DNA of 64,000 nucleotides from Paraburkholderia tropica (GCF_914484835.1 NZ_CAJZAR010000042.1:1-64000); one strand, 5' to 3'. Counted from the first letter of the stretch, positions 36,346-45,815 are shown. Made by a program: numbers and translations. Notes: a model not told the origin generated them from the sequence alone.

Positions 36346-36792
36346 ATGCAAAGCGGATTCGCCACGGGTTTTTCGCACGTCAAACCGCAGGACACCGCCT
36401 TCACGGGCGGCGGACTGCGCGACTTCTTCGTCTATCGCGATCTCGGCATCAGCGAGGCCACGCACGGCAAGGTGGTCGCGCAACTGGTGCGCGCCAACGA
36501 GGCGCCGGAAGCGGGCACGGGCTGGCATCGGCATGAGGCGGATTTTCATATCGTCATCATGCTCAAGGGCTGGGCGCGCTTCATGTACGGCGAGCGCGAA
36601 ACGCTCGTCGAGGCCGGCGACTGCGTGCATCAGGCGCCGGGCATTGCGCACTTTCTGTTCGATTACTCGCCCGACATGGAGTATCTGGAGATCGTGAGTC
36701 CCGCCGACTTCAAGTCGATCGACGTGGCCGCGCCCTGCGAGGTCCCCGCGCCCACGCCCTGGCAGGAGAGCGCCGCACCCGCGGCGCCATGA
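36346..36792 (+). CDS. cupin domain protein
   Basis: A 148-residue single-domain cupin, unrelated in detail to the one at 16.6 kb. Motif 1 is GWHRHEADFHIVIMLKGWARF (metal ligands His-x-His and Glu/Asp then His), motif 2 is DCVHQAPGIAHFLFDYSPD. GGGAG lies seven bases before the ATG at 36346. The stop is 20 bases from the convergent phaZ stop. The fold may bind a metal and a small molecule; nothing in the context names the substrate. Confidence 0.87.
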   Translation: MQSGFATGFSHVKPQDTAFTGGGLRDFFVYRDLGISEATHGKVVAQLVRANEAPEAGTGWHRHEADFHIVIMLKGWARFMYGERETLVEAGDCVHQAPGIAHFLFDYSPDMEYLEIVSPADFKSIDVAAPCEVPAPTPWQESAAPAAP

Positions 36793-36811
36793 CGCACCCG
36801 GCGCGCCGTCA

Positions 36812-38218
36812 CTAGGGCTGGGCTTCGGCGGCCCGCGCGATGGCCGCCGCCGCGTGCGCCTCGGCGGCGAGCAGGGCGCCCAGCGTGACCTGACCCGCGC
36901 CGGCTGCGTCCGCCGCATCGGCCGAAGCCAGCGCCATCGACGACGCCGAGGCCGCTACGCGCCGCGCGCGCGGCTCGTGGTCGTGGATCGTCGAACGCAC
37001 CAGCGGATAGATCTGCGTGTCCCAGCGCCGTCCGTTGAACACGCCGTAATGCCCGACGCCGGTCTGCACGTGATGCGTCTTCATATAGGGGCGCAGGCCG
37101 GAGCACAACTCCTGCGCGGCCACCGTCTGCCCGACGGCGCAGATATCGTCCTTTTCGCCTTCGATCGTCAGCAGCGCGGTGCGCCGGATCGCGTGCGGCT
37201 CGACGAGGCGCTCGCCCACCTTGAGCTTGCCGAGCGGCAGCGCGTACTGCTGGAACACCGAGCTGACCGTTTCCAGATAGAACTCGGCGGTCAGGTCCGT
37301 GGTGGCGAAGTACTCGCGATAGAACACGCGGATCGCGTCCGCCTTTCCGGCGTCGCCCTTCGCGCGTTCGTGGCGCATCTCCTCGAACGAGGCCAGATGG
37401 CGCTCCAGATTCATCGACATGAACGCGCTCAACTGCACGAAGCCCGGATAGACGCGCCGCTGCGCGCCCGGAAAACCGCCCGGCACCGCGCTGATCAGAT
37501 TGCGCTCGAACCACTCGATCGGCTTGCTGTTGGCGAGGTCGTTGACCTTGGTCGGATTCACGCGGCAGTCGATCGGCCCCGCCATCAGCGTCATGCTCGC
37601 GGGCTGCGCGGGATCGTTGTCGGCGGCCATCAGCGAAACGGCGGCGAGCGCGGCCACGGTCGGCTGGCAGATCGCGACCAGATGCGCGTCGGGGCCGATG
37701 CGGCGGATGAACGCCATCACGTGCTCGACGTATTCGTCGAAACCGAAGCGCCCCGCCGCCAGCGGCACGTCACGCGGATTGTGCCAGTCGGTGATGTAGA
37801 CGTCGTGATCGGCGAGCATCGTGCGCACGGTGCCGCGCAGCAGCGTCGCGAAGTGGCCGGACATCGGCGCGACCAGCAGCACGCGCGGCTGCGGCGCGGG
37901 CGTGTCCTTGCGAAAGTGCAGCAGCGAGCCGAACGGCGTGCGCTTGACCACTTCCTCGATCACCGGCGTGCGCACGCCGTCCACCTGCACGGCGTCGATG
38001 CCGAACGGAGGACGCGCATGCGTGAGCCCGGCCATTTCGATCTGTTCCCAGCAGGCGTCGAGATAACGCGCATCGAAGCCAGCGGTGAGTGTGGGCCAGG
38101 CAGCGGGCCACGCGCCAGGCCACGCGGCGAGCGCCGCGCGCGCGAACGAGGCGGCGGCGCGCCACGGGCGCATGACATCCGCGAACGCCTGATAGGCCGG
38201 ATAAGCAAGCAAATTCAT
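36812..38218 (-). CDS. phaZ: intracellular polyhydroxybutyrate depolymerase
   Basis: A 468-residue cytoplasmic enzyme that breaks down stored PHB. It has the alpha/beta-hydrolase fold with a cysteine nucleophile instead of serine: C184 in VAICQPTVAAL, as in C. necator PhaZ1 (Cys183). The Asp is in EGEKDDICAVGQT and the His in GVGHYGVFNGRRW. MNLLAYPAYQAFADVMRPWR at the N terminus is the usual family start, so 38218 is chosen over a longer frame. The last 45 residues are Ala-rich. It implies that the organism stores PHB; no phaC is in the window. Confidence 0.93.
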   Translation of the reverse strand: MNLLAYPAYQAFADVMRPWRAAASFARAALAAWPGAWPAAWPTLTAGFDARYLDACWEQIEMAGLTHARPPFGIDAVQVDGVRTPVIEEVVKRTPFGSLLHFRKDTPAPQPRVLLVAPMSGHFATLLRGTVRTMLADHDVYITDWHNPRDVPLAAGRFGFDEYVEHVMAFIRRIGPDAHLVAICQPTVAALAAVSLMAADNDPAQPASMTLMAGPIDCRVNPTKVNDLANSKPIEWFERNLISAVPGGFPGAQRRVYPGFVQLSAFMSMNLERHLASFEEMRHERAKGDAGKADAIRVFYREYFATTDLTAEFYLETVSSVFQQYALPLGKLKVGERLVEPHAIRRTALLTIEGEKDDICAVGQTVAAQELCSGLRPYMKTHHVQTGVGHYGVFNGRRWDTQIYPLVRSTIHDHEPRARRVAASASSMALASADAADAAGAGQVTLGALLAAEAHAAAAIARAAEAQP

Positions 38219-38586
38219 GGGCGCAAGCTCCAGGCCGCCGATGGGCGGCAATGCGAGCAAGAGAGGCAATAGCTATGCCACTCGCTCTGGCACCCGGCGG
38301 CGCGCGCGCGTTCACTGGCACGGTGCTTGCACTTTTTCGGGGACGGTCGAGCGAGTGAGCCGCGGAACAATCGCCGATGATCAGAGGCACGCACGGCGCA
38401 TGCGAGCGCGCCGCGCGTTCACATCCGCGTTACATCCGCGTGATATTCGTACGACCGGCGCGTGACGCCGCGCACCGCGAACGCCAGGCGCGAGCGGCGC
38501 GGCGTTCCTTCGCGGTGCATCGCGCCCGAACGCTGTGCGCCGCGCCGCAGATTGGTGTGATGAGTCTGAAGCCCGAGGAGGCCCGC
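38219..38586. other. gene-free stretch with sigma-54 promoter between phaZ and GST genes
   Basis: About 370 bases between divergent genes. It holds a consensus sigma-54 promoter sequence at 38316-38331 (listed separately) and a direct repeat of ACATCCGCGT at 38421-38441, which could bind a regulator. The frame that continues the GST upstream from its start is Arg-rich and not family-like, so I treat this as non-coding. Confidence 0.6.
38316..38331 (+). promoter_or_regulatory. consensus sigma-54 (RpoN) promoter
   Basis: TGGCACGGTGCTTGCA: the -24 element TGGCAC, five bases, then the -12 element TTGCA, with exactly ten bases between the invariant GG and GC. Transcription would start near 38343 on the plus strand and reach the glutathione S-transferase gene after a leader of about 245 bases. 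Confidence 0.65.
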
Positions 38587-39258
38587 ATGACAAGTCAGTC
38601 AAGTCAGACGAATACGACCTTGACGATCAGCAGCCGCAACTATTCGTCGTGGTCGATGCGCGGCTGGCTGCTCGCGAAACTCGCCGGACTCGACTTCGAG
38701 ACGCTCGCCGTGCCGATCGACGACGCCGCCGCGCGCGCCGAACTGCTGCTGCTTTCGCCGTCGATCCTCGTGCCCTGCTTGCGCCACGACGGCAACGAGA
38801 TCTGGGACACGCTCGCGATCTGCGAATACCTCACCGAAATCCGCCCGCAGGCGCATCTGCTGCCCGCCGACCGCAAGGCGCGCGCGCATTGCCGCTCGGT
38901 GTGCGGCGAAATGCACTCGGGCTTCGGCGCGCTGCGCTCCGCGCTGCCGATGAATCTGCGCGGCCACTTTCCGTCGTTTCGCATCTGGTCGCGCGCCCAC
39001 GACGACATCGATCGCATCGTGACGATCTGGCGCGACTGCCTCCAGCAGTACGGCGGTCCCTGGCTGTTCGGCGAGATCAGCGCCGCCGACGCCATGTACG
39101 CGCCCGTCGTCACGCGTCTGCTCACCTACGACGTGCCGATCGACCCCGACATCGGCGAGTACTGCATGCGCGTGCTCAAGCAGCCCTATGTGGCCGAATG
39201 GATTGCCGCCGCGAAGGCGGAAACGGAGGACATCGACGAGCTCGACATGGAGTTCTGA
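38587..39258 (+). CDS. glutathione S-transferase family protein
   Basis: A 223-residue cytoplasmic protein with a thioredoxin-like N-terminal domain (TLTISSRNYSSWSMRGWLLA; Ser and Tyr in position to activate glutathione; SPSILVPCL with the cis-Pro; then WDTLAICEYL which holds the glutathione-binding segment) and a helical C-terminal domain. GAGGAG lies six bases before the ATG at 38587. It may detoxify electrophiles, but substrate and reaction are not predictable. It lies upstream of the ATP-grasp gene by 144 bases on the same strand, so co-transcription is possible. Confidence 0.88.
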   Translation: MTSQSSQTNTTLTISSRNYSSWSMRGWLLAKLAGLDFETLAVPIDDAAARAELLLLSPSILVPCLRHDGNEIWDTLAICEYLTEIRPQAHLLPADRKARAHCRSVCGEMHSGFGALRSALPMNLRGHFPSFRIWSRAHDDIDRIVTIWRDCLQQYGGPWLFGEISAADAMYAPVVTRLLTYDVPIDPDIGEYCMRVLKQPYVAEWIAAAKAETEDIDELDMEF

Positions 39259-39402
39259 GCGGCGCGCCTGGCCATGCTCGCGTCGGCATGGAAGTTGCAT
39301 CGGGCGTTCTGGCCCGACAGGTAATCGCGCGACCGCACAAGAACGTATCTAGAACGAACCAGCACGCATCAGCACGCACAAGCAGCGGACGGAAGAACAA
39401 CT

Positions 39403-40875
39403 ATGACGCAAGCCTTCTTCAACGAGATGTTCGAGCAAGGGCAATTCGACGTTCGGGGCGTGGCCGCCACGGCGTTCGCGCAGGCGGGCGAACCGCGCGC
39501 GCATTACCGCGAGTTTTTCTCGTGGATGCGCGGCCAGAGCGAGCAGCAGATGCACAAGAAGCGCGCGGAAGCCGACACGATCTTCCGCCGCGTGGGCATC
39601 ACCTTCGCCGTCTATGGCGAGAAGGACGTCACGGGCGCGGGCACCGAGCGCACGATTCCCTTCGACGTGATTCCGCGCATTTTCCAGCGCGACGAATGGA
39701 ACAAGCTGGAGCGCGGCCTGCGCCAGCGCGTGAACGCGCTGAACCGCTTTATCCACGACATCTATCACGATCAGGAGATCGTCAAGCGCGGCATCGTGCC
39801 CGCCGACCAGATTCTGAACAACGCGCAATATCGCCCGGAAATGCAGGGCGTGAACGTGGCGCGAGACATCTACGCGCATATCGCGGGCATCGATATCGTG
39901 CGCGCCGACGAGGGCGAGTTCTACGTGCTGGAGGACAATCTGCGCGTGCCGTCGGGCGTCTCGTACATGCTCGAAAACCGCAAGATGATGATGCGGCTCT
40001 TTCCCGATCTGTTCGTGCGCAACCGCATCGCGCCGGTCGCGCATTATCCCGACCTGCTGCTCGACACGCTGCGCGCCGCCGCGCCCTCGGGCGCCGACAA
40101 TCCCACCGTGGTCGTGCTCACGCCGGGCATGTACAACTCGGCGTATTTCGAGCACGCGTTCCTCGCGCAGCAGATGGGCTGCGAACTGGTCGAAGGCCAG
40201 GATCTGTTCGTCGATAACGACTATCTGTACATGCGCACGACGCAGGGGCCGCAGCGCATCGACGTGATCTATCGCCGCGTCGACGACGACTTTCTCGATC
40301 CGCTCGTCTTCCGCTCCGACTCCACGCTCGGCGCGGCGGGCCTCATGAACGTCTATCGCAAAGGCAACGTCACGCTGTGCAACGCGGTGGGCACGGGCGT
40401 CGCCGACGACAAGTCGATCTATCCGTATGTGCCCGACATGGTGCGCTTCTATCTGGGCGAGGAACCGCTGCTCAACAACGTGCCCACGTGGATGTGCCGC
40501 AAGCCCGACGACCTTCAGTACGTGCTCGATCATCTCGGCGATCTGGTCGTGAAGGAAACGCACGGCGCGGGCGGCTACGGCATGCTGATCGGCCCGGCGT
40601 CGACGAAAGCGGAAATCGAGGCGTTCCGTGCGGCGCTGCTCGCGAATCCCGACAAATACATCGCGCAGCCGACGCTCTCGCTTTCGACCTGCCCCACGTG
40701 GGTGGAATCGGGCATCGCGCCGCGCCATATCGATCTGCGGCCGTTCGTGCTCTCGGGCAAGGAAGTGCGCATGGTGCCGGGCGGCCTCACGCGCGTGGCG
40801 CTGCGCGAGGGCTCGCTCGTCGTCAATTCCTCGCAGGGCGGCGGCACCAAGGATACGTGGGTGCTCGAACGCTGA
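39403..40875 (+). CDS. circularly permuted ATP-grasp protein (COG2308 type)
   Basis: A 490-residue predicted ligase. ATP-grasp proteins join a carboxylate to an amine using ATP. Here the family signs of the circularly permuted type are FEHAFLAQQMGCELVEGQDL, IYRRVDDDFLDPLVFRSDS, LGAAGLMNVYRKGNVTL, the Gly-rich loop VKETHGAGGYGMLIGP and VPGGLTRVALREGSLVVNSS. It is expected to make an amide or peptide bond on an unknown substrate. It is the first gene of a cluster with two transglutaminase-fold proteins, a second ATP-grasp/alpha-E protein and a metallopeptidase. Comparative genomics predicts that such sets make or attach a peptide. No signal peptide. Product unknown. Confidence 0.87.
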   Translation: MTQAFFNEMFEQGQFDVRGVAATAFAQAGEPRAHYREFFSWMRGQSEQQMHKKRAEADTIFRRVGITFAVYGEKDVTGAGTERTIPFDVIPRIFQRDEWNKLERGLRQRVNALNRFIHDIYHDQEIVKRGIVPADQILNNAQYRPEMQGVNVARDIYAHIAGIDIVRADEGEFYVLEDNLRVPSGVSYMLENRKMMMRLFPDLFVRNRIAPVAHYPDLLLDTLRAAAPSGADNPTVVVLTPGMYNSAYFEHAFLAQQMGCELVEGQDLFVDNDYLYMRTTQGPQRIDVIYRRVDDDFLDPLVFRSDSTLGAAGLMNVYRKGNVTLCNAVGTGVADDKSIYPYVPDMVRFYLGEEPLLNNVPTWMCRKPDDLQYVLDHLGDLVVKETHGAGGYGMLIGPASTKAEIEAFRAALLANPDKYIAQPTLSLSTCPTWVESGIAPRHIDLRPFVLSGKEVRMVPGGLTRVALREGSLVVNSSQGGGTKDTWVLER

Positions 40876-40935
40876 GCGCGCCGGCGTACCGTCGCGCCGC
40901 CATTCGCGAACGCTCAGGAACCCGAACCAACTGCA

Positions 40936-42060
40936 TCACGCACGCGCCAACGAAGTCGAAGCCGCCGCCGAAACCACGCGATGAACGAACCGCAATTTGT
41001 CGATGACCGGCGGGGCCAGCGCGAACGGATAGCCGTCCGGCATGCCGAGGCTGCGGTTCAGGCTGTTGAGCACGTACGTGAGCGGAAACCAGCGCGCCAT
41101 CAGGTTGTCGAAGCTCGCTTCGTCGACGGGCGTCTGGTCGAGCAGCACCGGTTCGTCGCGGCGTTCGGGCAGCAGCGCGAGCCCGCAGGCGGTAGCGGTG
41201 TCGAGCGTATCGACGATATGCAGGTAATGCGCCCACGTCTCGGCCCAGTCCTCCCACGGATGCACGGACGCATACGCGCTCACGTAGCGCCCGGCCCAGT
41301 CGGGCGCGGGGCCGTTGGCGTAGTGCGCGGCGAGCGCTTCGGCGTAGTCGGCGCGCTCGTCGCCGAACAGCGTGCGAAACGGCTCGATGCGGCGCGTCTC
41401 CATCACGAGGCGGTCGAAATAGTAATGGCCGACTTCGTGGCGGAAATGGCCGAGCAGCGTGCGATACGGTTCGTGCAGCGAGACGCGCGTGCGTTCGCGA
41501 TGGGCGTCGTCGGCTTCGGCGATGTTCATCGTGATCAGGCCGTGGTCGTGGCCGGTGAGCACGCGCTGGCCGTCGCCGGTGTCTTCGAGGAACTCGAATT
41601 GCAGGCCGTGTTCGGGATCGTCCGCGCGCGTGGCGAGCGGCAGGCCCAGCGACGCGAGCGTGGCGAGCAGACGCCGCTTGGCGGTTTCGAGCCGATACCA
41701 GTAGACGCGGTTTTCGGGCCGCGAGAGATCGGGAATCGTGCGCGTGAACTGGCAGGCACGGCACAGCGTGTCGGGGGAATCGGACGAACCGGCAGCGATC
41801 ATGCCGTTGCAGACGTTTTCCACCGCGTAGTTGTGGCATTGGCGGAACAGCGCGGCTTCGTTCGCTTCATTCGCTTCGTTCGCTTCATTCGCCGGGTTCC
41901 CGGCAGTGCGCCGGACGCGCCACAAGCCGTCGCCCGCTTCCTCGAACGCATGCATCTCGCCGCTCTGCGGCACGTAGCCGAGCCGGGCGTCGCAGCGTTC
42001 GCAGCGCTCGTTTTCGAAGAACACCAGTTGGTTGCAGTGATCGCAGTGAAAGGTTTTCAT
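40936..42060 (-). CDS. zinc-ribbon metallopeptidase (Peptidase_Mx-like)
   Basis: A 374-residue cytoplasmic protein. The N terminus carries a zinc ribbon (C6, C9, C20, C23), and a second Cys group stands at C75, C84, C100 and C103. The metal-binding site is H208-E209-x2-H212 in FRHEVGHYYFD, the HExxH signature of zinc peptidases, followed by a long helical domain with HPWEDWAETWAHYLH. This is the organisation of the family known as zinc-ribbon_6 plus Peptidase_Mx. It lies between two plus-strand cluster genes but faces the other way, 158 bases from the divergent transglutaminase gene and convergent with the ATP-grasp gene. It may cut the peptide or protein that the cluster modifies; that is inference. 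A four-copy NEA repeat sits at about 58-69. Confidence 0.85.
   Translation of the reverse strand: MKTFHCDHCNQLVFFENERCERCDARLGYVPQSGEMHAFEEAGDGLWRVRRTAGNPANEANEANEANEAALFRQCHNYAVENVCNGMIAAGSSDSPDTLCRACQFTRTIPDLSRPENRVYWYRLETAKRRLLATLASLGLPLATRADDPEHGLQFEFLEDTGDGQRVLTGHDHGLITMNIAEADDAHRERTRVSLHEPYRTLLGHFRHEVGHYYFDRLVMETRRIEPFRTLFGDERADYAEALAAHYANGPAPDWAGRYVSAYASVHPWEDWAETWAHYLHIVDTLDTATACGLALLPERRDEPVLLDQTPVDEASFDNLMARWFPLTYVLNSLNRSLGMPDGYPFALAPPVIDKLRFVHRVVSAAASTSLARA
41855..41890 (-). repeat. four 9-base in-frame repeats in the metallopeptidase
   Basis: Alternating GCTTCGTTC and GCTTCATTC, four copies in 36 bases, coding for Asn-Glu-Ala on the minus strand in a linker between the zinc ribbon and the core. 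Near-perfect copies imply recent expansion. Confidence 0.8.
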
Positions 42061-42218
42061 CGCCGCTGTCCAGGAGTGAATGCGCCGCGCGCGCAGCCTC
42101 GCGAAGCACGCGGCGTGCCGCGCGCCGCTGTCACATCGCGCACTCGTTGCCCCGGCATCATAGCCACGCGCCGCGCGCGCGCCCTATTTCATCGTCCACG
42201 TCGATCGAGGAGTCGGAT

Positions 42219-45200
42219 GTGTCCATCCGTGTCGCGTTAAACCATGTCACGCAGTACCGCTATGACCGGCTCGTGCATCTCGCGCCCCACATCGTGCGGC
42301 TGCGGCCCGCGCCGCACTGCCGCACGCCCATCGTCTCGTACTCGATGCGCGTGGAGCCCGCCGACCACTTCGTGAACTGGCAGCAGGACCCGTTCTCCAA
42401 CTACCAGGCGCGGCTGGCGTTCCCCGAGCCGATGCGCGAGTTCCGCGTGACCATCGATCTGGTCGCGGAAATGGCGGTCTACAACCCGTTCGACTTCTTC
42501 CTCGAACCGGGCGCCGAGCACTTCCCGTTCGCCTACACGCCCGAACTGGCCGCCGAACTCGCGCCCTATCTGGTATGCAGCGAGCCGACGCCGCGCTTCG
42601 CCGCCTTCGTCGAATCGATCGACCGCTCGCCCGCCGCCGAGATCCGCACCATCGATTTCCTGGTCGGGTTGAATCAGCGCCTGCAAAGCGAGATCGGCTA
42701 TCTGATCCGCATGGAACCGGGCGTGCAGACGCCCGAGGAAACGCTAGAAAAAGGCTCGGGTTCGTGCCGCGACACCGGCTGGCTGCTGGTGCAGACGCTG
42801 CGCCAACTGGGGTTGGCGGCGCGTTTCGTGTCCGGTTATCTGCTGCAACTAAAGCCCGACGTGAAGGCGATCGACGGCCCCGTGGGCGCCGAATACGACT
42901 TCACCGACCTGCACGCGTGGTGCGAGGTCTATCTGCCGGGCGCGGGCTGGATCGGCTTCGATCCGACCTCGGGCCTGCTCGCGGGCGAAGGCCATATTCC
43001 GGTCGCCTGCACGCCGGAGCCGGGCAGCGCCGCGCCCATTTCGGGCGCGCTCGACGACTGCGAAGTCGAATTCGAGCATTCGATGACGATCGAGCGCGTG
43101 CTCGAAACGCCGCGCGTCACCAAGCCGTACACAGACGAGCAATGGGCGCAGATGCAGGCGATGGGCGCGCAGGTGGACGCCGCGCTGACCAGCCAGGACG
43201 TGCGCCTGACGATGGGCGGCGAGCCGACCTTCGTGGCCGAGCGCGACCGCGATGCACCGGAATGGAACACCGACGCGCTCGGGCCGACCAAGCGCCGCTA
43301 CGCCATCGCGCTGATGGACAAGCTGCGCGCGCAGTACGGCGCGAGCGGCTTTCTGCACATCGGCCAGGGCAAGTGGTACCCGGGCGAGCAGTTGCCGCGC
43401 TGGGCGCTCTCGCTGTTCTGGCGCGCCGACGGCGAGCCGTGCTGGCACGATCCGTCCTTGTTCGCCGACGAGCGCACGCCCACGCATCACACGGCCGCCG
43501 ACGCGCAACGCTTCATCGCGCATCTGGCGGGCAAGCTGGGCGTCGAATCGAAATACGTGCAGCCCGGTTACGAGGACACCTGGTATTACCTGTGGCGCGA
43601 ACGCCGCCTGCCCGTGAACGTCGATCCGTTCGATTCGCGCCTCGACGACGAGCTGGAACGCCTGCGCCTGCGCCGCGTGTTCGACGCGGGGCTCGATGCC
43701 GTGACCGGCTACGTGCTGCCGCTGGTGCGCGAGCGCGTGGGTGCTTCGCTGCCCGCGCTTCAGCCGCCGCGTTGGGTCAGCGGGCCGTGGTTCTTCCGCG
43801 ACGAGCGCATGTATCTGATGCCGGGCGATTCGCCGATGGGCTATCGCCTGCCGCTCGACTCGCTGCCGTGGGTGGCGGCGGCCGATTATCCGTGGCAGCA
43901 CGCGCACGATCCGTTCGCAACCGCCGAGCCGCTGCGCAGCGCCGCCGAATTGCGCATGCAGTATCGCGAAGGGTTCGAGCTGGGCGCGCAGGCCTATGGC
44001 GAGGAAAGCGGCGGGTTCGGCGCGGAAGGCGTTGAAGGTACCGGCAATGGCGAAGGCGAAAGCGAAAGCGCACGCGCCGCCGCCCGCGCCGAAATCGCCA
44101 ACCGCTACCCGCAACGCGGCGAATCGGCGGCCTGGATCCGCCGCACCGCGCTGTGCGTCGAAGCGCGCGACCCGGCGCGCGCCGCCGGTCCGAAGGCCGA
44201 AGCCGACGCGTTCGGCAGCGGGCAAGGCCAGCTGCACGTCTTCATGCCGCCGCTCGCCGAACTCGACGACTATCTCGATCTGCTCGCCGCCGTCGAAGCC
44301 ACCGCGCGCGAGCTCGCGCTGCCCGTCGTCATCGAGGGCTATCCGCCGCCGCGCGACGCGCGCCTCAAGATGCTCCAGGTCACGCCCGATCCCGGCGTGA
44401 TCGAGGTGAACATCCACCCGTCGTCGAACTGGGACGAACTGGTCGAGCGCACCGAATTCCTCTACCGCGCCGCGCACGAAACCACGCTCTCGACCGAGAA
44501 GTTCATGCTCGACGGCCGCCACACCGGCACCGGCGGCGGCAATCACCTCGTGCTCGGCGGCGCCACGCCCGCCGACAGCCCGTTCCTGCGCCGCCCCGAT
44601 CTGCTCGCGAGCCTGATCGCGTACTGGCACAACCATCCGTCGCTGTCTTATCTGTTCTCGGGCCTGTTCATCGGGCCGACGAGCCAGGCGCCGCGCGTCG
44701 ACGAGGCGCGCAACGATCAGGTCTACGAACTCGAAATCGCCTTCGCCGAGATCCAGCGTCAGGTCGATCTGCTGCGCGGCTTCGGCGAGGCCGGCGCGAA
44801 CGGCAAAGGCGCACCGGTTCCGCCCTGGCTGATCGACCGCGCGCTGCGCAACATCCTGATCGACGTGACCGGCAACACGCACCGCGCCGAGTTCTGCATC
44901 GACAAGCTCTACTCGCCCGACGGCCCGACCGGCCGCCTCGGTCTGCTGGAACTGCGCGGTTTCGAAATGCCGCCGCACGCGCGCATGAGCCTCGCGCAGC
45001 AACTGCTGCTGCGCGCGCTGGTGGCGCGCTTCTGGCGCACGCCGTACACGCAGCGCCTCACGCGCTGGGGCACCGAGCTGCACGACCGCTTCATGCTCTC
45101 GACCTTCGTGCAGATGGATTTCGACGACGTGCTGGCCGAGCTGCGCGACGCGGATTTCGCGCTCGACGCCGCCTGGTTCGCGCCGCATTTCGAATTCCGC

Positions 45201-45740
45201 TTCCCGCTGGTGGGCGAATTGCAGACGAGCGGCATCGCCCTCACGCTGCGCAACGCGCTCGAACCGTGGCACGTGATGGGCGAGGAAGGCTCGCAAGGCG
45301 GCACGGTGCGTTATGTGGATTCGTCGGTGGAGCGGCTGGAAGTGCGCGTGCTGGGCCTGAACGAAAGCCGCCATCTCGTGACCGTGAACGGCCACGCGCT
45401 GCCGCTGCAACCGACCGGGCGCGTCAGCGAAAGCGTCGCGGGCGTGCGCTTTCGCGCGTGGCGCCAGGCGTCCTCGCTGCATCCGACCATCGGCGCGCAT
45501 GCGCCGCTCACGATCGATATCGTCGATACGTGGAGCGGCCGCGCCATCGGCGGATGCCAGTATCATGTTGCGCATCCGGGCGGCCGCAATTATCAGACGT
45601 TTCCGGTCAACGCGTACGAGGCGGAAAGCCGGCGGCGCGCGCGCTTCTTCACGACCGGGCACACGCCCGGCCCGTTCGAGGCCGCGCCGCCCGCGCGCAG
45701 CCTGGAGTTTCCGTTTACGCTGGATCTGCGGCGCGGCTGA
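42219..45740 (+). CDS. transglutaminase-fold protein fused to DUF2126
   Basis: An 1173-residue protein starting at GTG 42219, with GAGGAG six bases upstream; an upstream in-frame ATG at 42147 adds a non-family tail. Residues 1-95 form the bacterial transglutaminase N-terminal beta domain (QYRYDRLVHLAPHIVRLRP). Residues about 145-260 form the papain-like core with C183 (GSCRDTGWLL), H232 (DLHAWCEVYL) and D248 (WIGFDPTSG), so catalysis is likely, by transfer or hydrolysis of amides. From about 320 to the end is the DUF2126 region (LTMGGEPTFV at about 327; KFMLDGRHTGTGGGNH near 755). Such proteins accompany the ATP-grasp/alpha-E proteins and may process or conjugate their product. No signal peptide. 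Substrate unknown. Confidence 0.9.
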   Translation: MSIRVALNHVTQYRYDRLVHLAPHIVRLRPAPHCRTPIVSYSMRVEPADHFVNWQQDPFSNYQARLAFPEPMREFRVTIDLVAEMAVYNPFDFFLEPGAEHFPFAYTPELAAELAPYLVCSEPTPRFAAFVESIDRSPAAEIRTIDFLVGLNQRLQSEIGYLIRMEPGVQTPEETLEKGSGSCRDTGWLLVQTLRQLGLAARFVSGYLLQLKPDVKAIDGPVGAEYDFTDLHAWCEVYLPGAGWIGFDPTSGLLAGEGHIPVACTPEPGSAAPISGALDDCEVEFEHSMTIERVLETPRVTKPYTDEQWAQMQAMGAQVDAALTSQDVRLTMGGEPTFVAERDRDAPEWNTDALGPTKRRYAIALMDKLRAQYGASGFLHIGQGKWYPGEQLPRWALSLFWRADGEPCWHDPSLFADERTPTHHTAADAQRFIAHLAGKLGVESKYVQPGYEDTWYYLWRERRLPVNVDPFDSRLDDELERLRLRRVFDAGLDAVTGYVLPLVRERVGASLPALQPPRWVSGPWFFRDERMYLMPGDSPMGYRLPLDSLPWVAAADYPWQHAHDPFATAEPLRSAAELRMQYREGFELGAQAYGEESGGFGAEGVEGTGNGEGESESARAAARAEIANRYPQRGESAAWIRRTALCVEARDPARAAGPKAEADAFGSGQGQLHVFMPPLAELDDYLDLLAAVEATARELALPVVIEGYPPPRDARLKMLQVTPDPGVIEVNIHPSSNWDELVERTEFLYRAAHETTLSTEKFMLDGRHTGTGGGNHLVLGGATPADSPFLRRPDLLASLIAYWHNHPSLSYLFSGLFIGPTSQAPRVDEARNDQVYELEIAFAEIQRQVDLLRGFGEAGANGKGAPVPPWLIDRALRNILIDVTGNTHRAEFCIDKLYSPDGPTGRLGLLELRGFEMPPHARMSLAQQLLLRALVARFWRTPYTQRLTRWGTELHDRFMLSTFVQMDFDDVLAELRDADFALDAAWFAPHFEFRFPLVGELQTSGIALTLRNALEPWHVMGEEGSQGGTVRYVDSSVERLEVRVLGLNESRHLVTVNGHALPLQPTGRVSESVAGVRFRAWRQASSLHPTIGAHAPLTIDIVDTWSGRAIGGCQYHVAHPGGRNYQTFPVNAYEAESRRRARFFTTGHTPGPFEAAPPARSLEFPFTLDLRRG

Positions 45741-45792
45741 TTTCTGCCGATAACACGGTTGACGTAATACGTCAGCCAGCCCCAACCGAAGA

Positions 45793-45815
45793 CGCGCCCC
45801 GCTTGCCGGGGCGCG
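45793..45815 (+). terminator. hairpin between the transglutaminase/DUF2126 and ATP-grasp/alpha-E genes
   Basis: CGCGCCCCG-CTTGC-CGGGGCGCG; strong stem, no T-run. It stands 27 bases before the TTG start of the next gene and could attenuate or reinforce spacing within the operon instead of stopping transcription. Confidence 0.4.

Noticed and set aside
38377..38586. N-terminal extension of the GST frame starting at 38377
   Set aside because: The added 70 residues are Arg/Ala-rich and not family-like; the ATG at 38587 has an excellent ribosome binding site.
42849..45785. A 978-codon minus-strand frame opposite the transglutaminase/DUF2126 gene
   Set aside because: Mirror frame produced by third-position GC bias; composition is His/Arg/Ala-rich and no family motif is present, while the plus strand shows intact catalytic motifs.
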